6,237 nucleotides of DNA from Paracoccaceae bacterium (GTDB lineage: Bacteria > Pseudomonadota > Alphaproteobacteria > Rhodobacterales > Rhodobacteraceae): the NCBI GenBank assembly GCA_024644285.1, contig JAHELH010000147.1:1-6237 (forward strand), written 5' to 3'. Below, piece by piece: positions 1 through 5,299 of the stretch (position 1 is its first letter; each line of letters starts with the position of its first letter). The position numbers and the translations under genes are program-made. The notes below the pieces were generated by a model that did not search any database, had not been told where the DNA came from, and worked only from the letters and a program-made list of their open reading frames with translations.

Positions 1-81
1 GTCCCACCGCTCTGGCGCCGCGCGATGGACCCGCGCGCCCGCGCCTGGGCCGCCGCCGGCGCGGGCCGCCGCGCAGCCTAG
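1..81 (+). CDS. alkB: C-terminal end of probable alkane 1-monooxygenase (AlkB-like), partial
   Basis: Only the last 26 codons and the TAG stop (79-81) of a gene that starts outside the window are visible. The frame from base 1 reads VPPLWRRAMDPRARAW followed by an Ala/Gly/Arg-rich tail. The PPLWRR.MDPR pattern resembles, from memory, the segment after the last histidine cluster in membrane-bound diiron alkane hydroxylases, where a P-P-L-W-x-x-x-M-D-x-R stretch lies near the C-terminus. AlkB is an inner-membrane enzyme that hydroxylates the terminal carbon of medium-chain alkanes using rubredoxin electrons. None of its diagnostic His motifs lie in the window. All three plus-strand frames are open here and all are rich in G/C at third positions, so the frame choice rests on the motif and the stop alone. 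The identity is an inference from a short tail. Confidence 0.5.
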   Translation, partial: VPPLWRRAMDPRARAWAAAGAGRRAA

Positions 82-105
82 GCGGAACCCGGCGCGGCAA
101 GAGGA

Positions 106-131
106 CCGGCCCTGTTCACCGGGCGCGGTTT
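106..131 (+). terminator. Weak terminator-like hairpin after the AlkB-like gene
   Basis: CCGGCCC (106-112) can pair with GGGC-G-CGG (121-128) around the loop TGTTCACC, with one bulged G, and TTT follows at 129-131. It lies 25 bp after the stop at 81 and 18 bp before the ATG at 150. That fits a terminator for the upstream gene, but the stem is imperfect and the T-run short. It could instead be incidental pairing in GC-rich DNA. Confidence 0.3.
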
Positions 132-149
132 CTGCGAAACTCGCTTCCC

Positions 150-545
150 ATGCGAACGCTCCTGCCAATTCTTGCCCTGATGCTTGCGGGCCCGCTCCTG
201 GCCGAGACCCCGATGTCGGGCGCCGAGTTCGAGGCCTATTCGACAGGCCGCACCCTGACCTATGCAGAAAGCGGCCGCATCTACGGCATCGAGGAATACC
301 TGCCCGGCCGCCGCGTCCGCTGGGCGTTCACCGAGGACGAGTGCCGCGACGGCTATTGGTACGAGGACGAAGAGGCGATCTGCTTCGTCTACGAGGACAA
401 CCCGGTGCCGCAATGCTGGAGCTTCACCCGCAGCCCCACCGGCCTGCTCGCCCGGTTCCTCGGCACCGAGAACGGCCGCGAGCTCTACGAGGCGCAGCAA
501 AGCACCGAGCCGCTGGTCTGTCTGGGGCCGGACGTGGGGGTCTAG
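150..545 (+). CDS. Small exported hypothetical protein with four cysteines
   Basis: This is a complete 131-residue protein of unknown function. The first 18 residues form a clear Sec signal peptide: Arg2, a hydrophobic core LLPILALMLAG, and a likely cut after Leu-Leu-Ala, leaving Glu19 as mature N-terminus. It is therefore predicted to be periplasmic or secreted. The mature part is acidic and aromatic, with Cys65, Cys78, Cys89 and Cys124, enough for two disulfides. Recognisable blocks are YGIEEYLPGR (45-54), VRWAF, ICFVYED (77-83) and QCWSF (88-92). From memory this resembles a hypothetical family common in Rhodobacterales, with no assigned role. I chose the ATG at 150 because it gives the full signal peptide; the frame is open upstream but no in-frame ATG or GTG precedes it. 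No good Shine-Dalgarno is visible before it. It converges with the GDH gene. Confidence 0.82.
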   Translation: MRTLLPILALMLAGPLLAETPMSGAEFEAYSTGRTLTYAESGRIYGIEEYLPGRRVRWAFTEDECRDGYWYEDEEAICFVYEDNPVPQCWSFTRSPTGLLARFLGTENGRELYEAQQSTEPLVCLGPDVGV

Positions 546-558
546 CCAGATGCCGTTT

Positions 559-578
559 CCGGGTGGCGTCCACACCGG
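559..578. terminator. Candidate bidirectional terminator hairpin between convergent genes
   Basis: CCGGGTGG (559-566) pairs with CCAC (570-573) and CCGG (575-578) around the loop CGT, with one bulged A at 574. It lies 14 bp after the stop of the small exported protein and 34 bp beyond the end of the GDH gene, which points at it from the other strand. There is no clear T-run on either side, so Rho-independent action is uncertain. Confidence 0.35.
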
Positions 579-611
579 GCGGTGGCCGCGTCTCGCATTC
601 GAGCTCGTCTG

Positions 612-2048
612 TCAGAGCCCCTTGGCCCGGTAGCTCGTCGCCACGCGGTCGATCGACACCAGGTAGGCCGCCGTCCGCAGGTCGGTGACCTCGTCGCGGG
701 CGCGCCAGACCTCGGCCATCGCCTGGTAGGCGGTGCGCATCGTGTCCTCGAGCCCCGAGCGCACCAGTTCCAGCTCGCCCGCGCCGCGCAGATACTTCTG
801 CTTGAAGTCCGGCGACAGCGTCCAGTCCAGGTCCTTGTCCCTCGACAACCGCTCCAGTTCCGACACGATCAGCTGGTGCCGCGCCTCCTCCTGCCGGCGG
901 CCCATCCGACCGAACCGGATGTGGGACAGGTTCTTGACCCATTCGAAATATGACACCGTGACCCCGCCGGCATTGGCATACATGTCGGGAATGATGACAC
1001 AGCCCTTCTCGCGCAGCACATCGTCGGCGCCCGCCGTCACCGGCCCGTTCGCCGCCTCGATGATCAGCGGCGCCTTGACGCGCTGGGCGTTGGTCATGTT
1101 GATCACGCCCTCCAGCGCCGCCGGGATCAGCACGTCGCACTCGGCCTCCAGCACCTTGGCGCCGTTCTCGACATACTTGGCGTCGGCAAAGCCCTTGACC
1201 CCGCCGTGGTTGCCGATCCAGGCGTGCACCGCCTCGACATCGAGCCCCTTGTCGCTGACCAGCGCGCCGTCGCGCTCGATGATCCCGGTGATCAGCGCGC
1301 CGTCCTCCTCGCTGAGGAACTTGGCCGCGTGGTAGCCCACGTTGCCGAGGCCCTGCACCACGATGCGCTTGCCCTCCAGCGTGCCGGTCAGCCCGGCCTT
1401 TTCCATGTCCTCGGGATGGCGAAAGAACTCCTGCAGCGCGTATTGCACGCCGCGCCCCGTCGCCTCGACCCGGCCCTGGATGCCGCCGGCATGCGGCGGC
1501 TTGCCGGTGACGCAGGCCCGCGCATTGATGTCGGTGGTGTTCATCCGGGCATACTGGTCGGCGATCCAGGCCATCTCGCGCTCGCCGGTGCCCATGTCGG
1601 GGGCCGGCACGTTCTGGCTGGGATGGATCAGGTCGCGCTTGGCCAGCTCGTAGGCGAAGCGCCGGGTGATCATCTCCAGCTCGTATTCCTCGTATTGCCG
1701 CGGATCGACGCACAGCCCGCCCTTCGATCCGCCGAACGGCGCTTCGACCAGCGCGCATTTGTAGGTCATCAGCGCCGCCAGAGCCTCGACCTCGTCCTGG
1801 TTGACGGCCATCGAATAGCGGATCCCGCCCTTGACCGGCTCCATGTGCTCGGAATGCACCGAGCGATAGCCGACAAAGGTCTGGATCTGGCCGCGCAGCC
1901 GCACCCCGAACCGGACCGTGTAGGTGGCGTTGCAGACCCGTATCTTCTCCTCCAGACCCGGCGGCAGGTCCATCAGCGCCACGGCCCGGTTGAACATCAG
2001 GTCGACGGATTCGCGAAAACTCGGTTCCTTGTTGGCGTGCACGTTCAT
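612..2048 (-). CDS. gdhA: Glutamate dehydrogenase (Glu/Leu/Phe/Val dehydrogenase family), animal-like type
   Basis: A complete 478-residue cytoplasmic enzyme that interconverts glutamate with 2-oxoglutarate plus ammonia using NAD(P). The substrate domain (about 1-200) carries PVKGGIRYS (71-79), APFGGSKGG (103-111, with Lys109 as the expected catalytic lysine), APDMGTGEREM (149-159, Asp151 expected catalytic), TGKP (181-184) and ATGRGV (196-201). The Rossmann domain has QGLGNVG (232-238). Glu258 near the end of the next strand hints at NAD rather than NADP, tentatively. EAANGP (331-336) and PDMYANAGGVTVSYFEW (354-370) complete the active site. Between FEWVKN and DLRTAAY (457-463) lies a segment about 45 residues longer than in typical bacterial GDH, matching in position and length the antenna of animal GDH. 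GGGAGG (2055-2060 on the complement) sits 6 nt before the ATG and supports this start. The gene is monocistronic, divergent from the tad operon. No missing motif is seen. Confidence 0.95.
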   Translation of the reverse strand: MNVHANKEPSFRESVDLMFNRAVALMDLPPGLEEKIRVCNATYTVRFGVRLRGQIQTFVGYRSVHSEHMEPVKGGIRYSMAVNQDEVEALAALMTYKCALVEAPFGGSKGGLCVDPRQYEEYELEMITRRFAYELAKRDLIHPSQNVPAPDMGTGEREMAWIADQYARMNTTDINARACVTGKPPHAGGIQGRVEATGRGVQYALQEFFRHPEDMEKAGLTGTLEGKRIVVQGLGNVGYHAAKFLSEEDGALITGIIERDGALVSDKGLDVEAVHAWIGNHGGVKGFADAKYVENGAKVLEAECDVLIPAALEGVINMTNAQRVKAPLIIEAANGPVTAGADDVLREKGCVIIPDMYANAGGVTVSYFEWVKNLSHIRFGRMGRRQEEARHQLIVSELERLSRDKDLDWTLSPDFKQKYLRGAGELELVRSGLEDTMRTAYQAMAEVWRARDEVTDLRTAAYLVSIDRVATSYRAKGL

Positions 2049-2168
2049 CGGTTTCCTCCCGTGGCGATCCGCATTCGAGGCGAATCAATTCATTCGTGAT
2101 TATGCCGAAAAGCTACGACGCATCGCGCGCCGTCGCACCTTTTCTTTGTTTGGCCGGCCAGGCCCGAG

Positions 2169-2183
2169 CTAACCCGACGTTAG
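2169..2183. promoter_or_regulatory. CtrA-like box CTAAC-N5-GTTAG in the divergent region
   Basis: CTAAC (2169-2173), five bases CCGAC, then GTTAG (2179-2183) form an inverted repeat. It matches TAAC-N5-GTTA, the core of the palindromic CtrA full site (TTAAC-N5-GTTAA) that I recall for Rhodobacterales; the two outer bases differ (C and G instead of T and A). It is 121 bp upstream of the GDH start and 214 bp upstream of the first tad gene. CtrA is a cell-cycle response regulator known to affect pilus, motility and gene-transfer-agent genes in alphaproteobacteria. Binding here is inferred only. Confidence 0.35.
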
Positions 2184-2222
2184 GGATTCGACGGTATCGC
2201 GCAAATCGGTTTGGGTCGGATT

Positions 2223-2234
2223 GCCGCCGGCGGC
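2223..2234. repeat. 12-bp perfect GC palindrome
   Basis: GCCGCCGGCGGC reads the same on both strands, in the middle of the divergent intergenic region. It may be an operator or only a by-product of GC-rich composition. No spacing relation to a promoter is evident. Confidence 0.4.
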
Positions 2235-2281
2235 GACACAATAGGGACCACGCCGCGGCATCGGTTCCGGACCGGGTTCAA

Positions 2282-2307
2282 TGACCCCCACTGACCCCCC
2301 TAATGAC
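2282..2307 (+). promoter_or_regulatory. Tandem TGACCCCC direct repeats upstream of the tad promoter
   Basis: TGACCCCC occurs at 2282-2289 and again at 2292-2299, exactly one DNA turn (10 bp) apart. A third TGAC lies at 2304-2307. The block ends about 25 bp before the -10-like TACAAT at 2333, so it covers roughly -60 to -38 relative to the likely start. That is a usual place for an activator binding one face of the helix. The protein that would bind is unknown. Confidence 0.4.
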
Positions 2308-2332
2308 AGAATTTTGCCACAAATCAGGACGA

Positions 2333-2338
2333 TACAAT
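2333..2338 (+). promoter_or_regulatory. Putative -10 element of the tad operon promoter
   Basis: TACAAT matches the sigma-70 -10 consensus at five of six positions, in the most AT-rich part of the intergenic region. No good -35 is found at 16-18 bp; AATTTT stands at 17 bp, and TTGCCA (2314-2319) is too close at 13 bp. The weak -35 would fit a promoter that depends on an activator. The expected transcription start is near 2345, giving a leader of about 50 nt before the first ATG. Confidence 0.4.
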
Positions 2339-2341
2339 AAG

Positions 2342-2352
2342 CCTGTCACAGG
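2342..2352. promoter_or_regulatory. 11-bp palindrome CCTGTCACAGG at the likely transcription start
   Basis: CCTGT and ACAGG form a perfect inverted repeat around a single central C, starting 4 bp after the -10-like element. A dyad over the start site is a typical operator place for a repressor. It could also form a small hairpin at the mRNA 5' end, but a 1-nt loop makes a DNA site more likely. The cognate regulator is unknown. Confidence 0.4.
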
Positions 2353-2383
2353 TGCGCCCGCCTTCTGCTGGCCGGAGTGCACC

Positions 2384-2389
2384 AAGGAG
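2384..2389 (+). promoter_or_regulatory. Ribosome binding site fixing the TadG-like start
   Basis: AAGGAG lies 8 nt before the ATG at 2398. An in-frame GTG at 2377 would place this sequence inside the coding region, so the ATG at 2398 is preferred. Confidence 0.85.
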
Positions 2390-2397
2390 CATTGCAA

Positions 2398-4107
2398 ATG
2401 AAGAACGTCACGATGACCTCGAAGTCCATCCCGTCAAAGGGCGTGCTGAAGCGCCGGATGCGCGTGTTCGCGCACGACGAAGACGGCTCTCTCATCATCT
2501 TCGGCATTTTCATTTTCGGGCTGATGCTGGCGATCGGCGGTTTGTCATTCGACCTGATGCGCTACGAATCCCAGCGCTCGATCCTGCAGAACACCACCGA
2601 CCGCGCCGCGCTGGCCGCGGCGTCGCTGACCCAGTCGCTCGATCCCAACGCGGTGGTCCAGGACTACTTCGCCAAGGCCGGGATGAGCGACTACCTCGAC
2701 TCGATCACGGTGACCGAAGGCGTCGGCTCGCGCCGCGTCGACGTCAATGCCAGCCTGAACGTGCCCCTGCATCACGGCAATTTCGGCGTGTTCGGTGGCC
2801 CCGAAAACCAAAACGACACTCTGCTCGTCCAGGCCGAAAGCACCGCGATGGAGGCGATCGGCAATGTCGAGATCTCCATGGTGCTCGACGTGTCGGGCTC
2901 GATGGGCCGCTACAGCCGGCTGATCAACCTGAAAACCGCCTCGGAGAACTTCATCGACACGATCTACGACGCGGCCGAACCGGGGACGATTTCGACCAGC
3001 GTGGTGCCCTATGCCGAACAGGTGACCGCCGGCCAGCTGCTCCTGTCGCACTACACGATGGACGAAAGCGCCCACAACCGCTCGTTCTGCGTCAACTTCG
3101 CCGAGGACGACTACAACTCGACCGCGCTGTCGACCACGGCGCCGCTGCAGCAGACGCTGCATTTCGACCCGTGGACCGACGACAACTACTGGAATGTCAA
3201 CAACAGCGACAACAATGGCACTCTGAGGTCGCTGGTCTGCCGGACCCAGGCCTCGCGCGAGATCATGGCGTGGGAAGAGAACCCCGCGACGCTGAAGGCC
3301 CACATCAATTCCTTCTATTCCGGCGGCAACACCTCGACCGATGTCGGGTTGAAGTGGGGCGTTGCCCTGCTCGACCCGGGCACCCAGGGCGTGCTGAACT
3401 CGATGATCGCCAGTGGTGATGTCGACAGCGACTTTGCCAGCCGTCCCGAGGAATACGAGGAACAGATGACGATGAAGATCATCGTCGTGATGTCGGACGG
3501 CGAGAACACCCGCCAGCACTACATGGACGAACCCTACCGGACCGGCGACACGGCGATCTACAGGTACCTCGATCCCGCCGACAACATGATCAAGTACTCG
3601 ATCTGGACCGGACCCGGCGATCCCGATATCGACCCGACGCCCGCCTGCAAGGCGGCCGGCTTCGACAATTGCAAGACGTGGAACCAGCGGGACAAGGACT
3701 GGTACCTCGTCAACGACGACCAGACCAGCGACACGCCCTACGGCGGCGCCAATGCCACCCGAATGACCTGGGGTGAGTTCTGGGCCGAGGTGCCGGTGGA
3801 CGAGATGACCGACGAGTTCCTGCCGAACATGGGTGGCCAAAGCGCTGACATCAGTGGAATCAACGCCGCGGCCGAGGATCATTCCGGCAGCGTCAAGAAT
3901 GCGCGCATGGCGGCGATCTGCTCGGCGGCCAAGGCGCAGGGCATCACCATCTTCTCGGTGGCGCTCGACACCAACGACGCCGCGGCCGGGCGCCTGCAAT
4001 CCTGCGCCTCCTCACCGGCGCATTTCTACCGGGTGACCGGCGCCGAGATCAACTTCGCCTTCCAGGCGATCGCCAGCCAGATCAACATGCTGCGTCTGGT
4101 GCACTGA
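2398..4107 (+). CDS. TadG-like pilus assembly protein with von Willebrand A domain
   Basis: A 569-residue envelope protein, first gene of a three-gene TadG/TadE unit. A short cytoplasmic N-terminus (1-29) leads to one membrane helix (about 31-53), then a long extracytoplasmic part. Residues 54-155 include the TTDRAALAAA stretch (66-75) usual in TadG-type N-terminal modules. The vWA domain starts near 156 and has a complete metal-ion site: DVSGS (164-168), Thr314 in GNTSTD and Asp367 in VMSDGEN. The last strand ITIFSVALD (516-524) and an FYRV... helix close it. The vWA is greatly expanded: about 145 residues lie between first and second metal loops and about 145 between Asp367 and the last strand, rich in Asp, Asn, Trp and Tyr. 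Cysteines at 231, 281, 417, 425, 508 and 536 could form disulfides. TadG proteins are linked to Tad/Flp pili and thought to anchor or organise them in the envelope. The stop lies one base before the next ATG. Confidence 0.88.
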   Translation: MKNVTMTSKSIPSKGVLKRRMRVFAHDEDGSLIIFGIFIFGLMLAIGGLSFDLMRYESQRSILQNTTDRAALAAASLTQSLDPNAVVQDYFAKAGMSDYLDSITVTEGVGSRRVDVNASLNVPLHHGNFGVFGGPENQNDTLLVQAESTAMEAIGNVEISMVLDVSGSMGRYSRLINLKTASENFIDTIYDAAEPGTISTSVVPYAEQVTAGQLLLSHYTMDESAHNRSFCVNFAEDDYNSTALSTTAPLQQTLHFDPWTDDNYWNVNNSDNNGTLRSLVCRTQASREIMAWEENPATLKAHINSFYSGGNTSTDVGLKWGVALLDPGTQGVLNSMIASGDVDSDFASRPEEYEEQMTMKIIVVMSDGENTRQHYMDEPYRTGDTAIYRYLDPADNMIKYSIWTGPGDPDIDPTPACKAAGFDNCKTWNQRDKDWYLVNDDQTSDTPYGGANATRMTWGEFWAEVPVDEMTDEFLPNMGGQSADISGINAAAEDHSGSVKNARMAAICSAAKAQGITIFSVALDTNDAAAGRLQSCASSPAHFYRVTGAEINFAFQAIASQINMLRLVH

Positions 4108-4108
4108 A

Positions 4109-4648
4109 ATGCGGTTGTTCCGGTCCCTCCTGCGGCGCCTGCGGCGCGAAGACGGCAACGCCACGATCGAATTCGTGATCCTGTTCCCGTTCTTCATAGG
4201 CCTGTTCGCCTCGTCCTTCGAGGCGGCATACGTCACCATGCGCCAGGTGATGCTGGAACGTGCGACCGACATCGTGGTGCGCAACGTGCGCCTGGGCATC
4301 GGCGGCACGCCGACGCACGACTCGCTCAAGCGCGACATCTGCAACACCGCGGGCATCATCCCCGATTGCATGCAGAGCCTGCACATCGAGTTCGAGAAGA
4401 TCGACAAGTCGACCTTCGCGCTGCGCACCGGCGCCGTGCAATGCGTCGACCGCGACGAGGAGATCGTCCCCGCCACCAACTTCAACCAGGACAACGACGA
4501 CAACGACCTGATGCTGATGACCGTCTGCGCTGTCTTCCAGCCGATGGTGCCGACCACCGGGTTGGGTCTGAAACTGCCCAAGGTCAACGGCGGCAGCTAC
4601 TACGCGCTGGTCGCGATCACCGCCTTCGTCAACGAGCCGAACGGATAG
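4109..4648 (+). CDS. TadE-like pseudopilin with intact prepilin-peptidase motif
   Basis: A 179-residue TadE-family protein. A basic leader (MRLFRSLLRRLRRED) is followed by Gly16 and then N-A-T-I-E-F, so Glu is at +5 and Phe at +6. This is the G|xxxxEF signature cut by the TadV-type prepilin peptidase; the hydrophobic helix (about 20-42) follows directly. The mature part is extracytoplasmic, with Cys78, Cys87, Cys112 and Cys140 and an acidic NQDNDDND run (126-133). TadE-type pseudopilins are minor proteins needed for Flp pilus formation or secretion. The ATG follows the upstream stop by one base (TGAAATG) with no clear Shine-Dalgarno, so translation is probably coupled to the TadG-like gene. 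Role in pilus assembly is inferred from the family; the partner genes of the full tad locus are not in the window. Confidence 0.88.
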   Translation: MRLFRSLLRRLRREDGNATIEFVILFPFFIGLFASSFEAAYVTMRQVMLERATDIVVRNVRLGIGGTPTHDSLKRDICNTAGIIPDCMQSLHIEFEKIDKSTFALRTGAVQCVDRDEEIVPATNFNQDNDDNDLMLMTVCAVFQPMVPTTGLGLKLPKVNGGSYYALVAITAFVNEPNG

Positions 4649-4650
4649 GA
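4643..4650 (+). promoter_or_regulatory. Ribosome binding site overlapping the preceding stop codon
   Basis: GGATAGGA spans the TAG stop (4646-4648) of the TadE-like gene and lies 8 nt before the ATG at 4659. It supports 4659 over the ATG at 4650, which has only a weak GAG further upstream. It also suggests coupled translation. Confidence 0.6.
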
Positions 4651-4658
4651 TGCACGGT

Positions 4659-5237
4659 ATGTCCCTCGCAAAGCGCATTCGGCACTTCCTGCAAGACAGC
4701 CGCGCCACCCTGTCGGTGGAGGCGGTGCTGATCTTCCCGCTGCTGCTGTGGGCCTATTTCGGCATGTTCGTGCTGTTCGAGGGCTACCGCACCCTGGGCG
4801 CCAATACCCGCGCCTCCTACACCATCGCCGATCTGCTTTCGCGCGAAACCGACTGGGTCACGCCGTCCTATGTCGACGGGCTGAACGACGTCCTCGACAT
4901 CCTGACGCAGTCGCCGCACCGCACCGTGCTGCGGATCACGGTGATCAAGTACAACAACGACACCGACGAGTACGAACTGCAATGGTCACACGCCACCGAC
5001 GGCATGGACAAAATCGTCACCGGCACGCTCACCGAGATCATGCCGTTCGTTCCGATCATGGCCAGCCCCGGCGTCGCCATCGTGGTCGAGACCTGGATGG
5101 CGTTCGAGCCGTTCATGAACATCACGCTCGACAGTTTCTACTTCGAAAGCATCGTCGTCACCCGGCCGCGCTTCGGCCCGCAGCTCTGCTTCACCGCGCT
5201 GACGCCGCCGGCGCCGGAATGCGTGCCGAGCAGCTAG
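4659..5237 (+). CDS. Second TadE-like envelope protein, atypical prepilin site
   Basis: A 192-residue TadE/TadG-family protein and last gene of the operon. A basic leader (MSLAKRIRHFLQDSR) precedes Ala16 and T-L-S-V-E-A, so the Glu at +5 (Glu21) is kept, but the Gly normally before the cut is Ala and +6 is Ala rather than Phe. A membrane helix runs about 22-41 (VLIFPLLLWAYFGMF). The rest is predicted outside the cytoplasm, with only two cysteines (177 and 188) close to the C-terminus, which may form one disulfide. It could be a pseudopilin of the TadE/TadF kind or an uncut bitopic partner of the TadG-like protein. The start at 4659 has a well placed Shine-Dalgarno; a start at 4650 would add three residues (MHG) and leave one base after the previous stop. 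A strong hairpin follows the gene. Confidence 0.85.
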   Translation: MSLAKRIRHFLQDSRATLSVEAVLIFPLLLWAYFGMFVLFEGYRTLGANTRASYTIADLLSRETDWVTPSYVDGLNDVLDILTQSPHRTVLRITVIKYNNDTDEYELQWSHATDGMDKIVTGTLTEIMPFVPIMASPGVAIVVETWMAFEPFMNITLDSFYFESIVVTRPRFGPQLCFTALTPPAPECVPSS

Positions 5238-5259
5238 CGCTATCATAAGCAAGATCAAT

Positions 5260-5299
5260 CGCTTGACCCCATGTCCTCACGGGGACATGGGGCCAGGCG
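5260..5299. terminator. Strong hairpin, probable bidirectional terminator
   Basis: CGCTTGACCCCATGTCC (5260-5276) pairs with GGACATGGGGCCAGGCG (5283-5299) around the loop TCACGG. The inner 10 bp are perfect, then comes one A-C mismatch and six more pairs, one of them T-G. It lies 22 bp after the tad operon stop and directly abuts the stop codon (5300-5302) of the convergent minus-strand gene, so it can serve both. No clear T-run follows on either strand, as is common for GC-rich alphaproteobacterial terminators. Confidence 0.7.

Noticed and set aside
594..2079. The 10-mer CGCATTCGAG on both sides of gdh (594-603 and 2070-2079), suggesting insertion-type flanking repeats
   Set aside because: A single short match, no transposase or other mobility trace, and GDH has the same codon style as its neighbours; chance is likely.
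424..2088. A 554-codon open frame on the minus strand overlapping the gdh gene
   Set aside because: It is rich in Arg, Gly and Ala with no domain motif and is a shadow of the GDH gene in a neighbouring frame, where GDH motifs are complete.
2073..2096. Alternating ATTCG / CGAAT / ATTCG repeats upstream of gdh
   Set aside because: The repeats are only 5 bp with uneven spacing (3 and 6 bp), which is too weak for an operator call without conservation data.
2099..2104. CATAAT on the minus strand as a -10 element for gdh
   Set aside because: The hexamer is fair, but the sequence 17 bp upstream (CGCGAT) is unlike a -35, so no gdh promoter is called.
2270..2300. A GGTTCAAT string resembling a tRNA T-arm
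   Set aside because: No acceptor, D or anticodon arms can be folded around it.
2303..2317. A sigma-54 type promoter (TGACAG...TTGC) before the tad operon
   Set aside because: The spacing is one base short and the essential GG of the -24 element is absent.
2545..3999. A 484-codon minus-strand open frame opposite the TadG-like gene
   Set aside because: Low-complexity His/Arg/Val/Gly translation typical of the antisense of a GC-rich gene; no ribosome binding site or domain, and the plus strand encodes a clear vWA protein.
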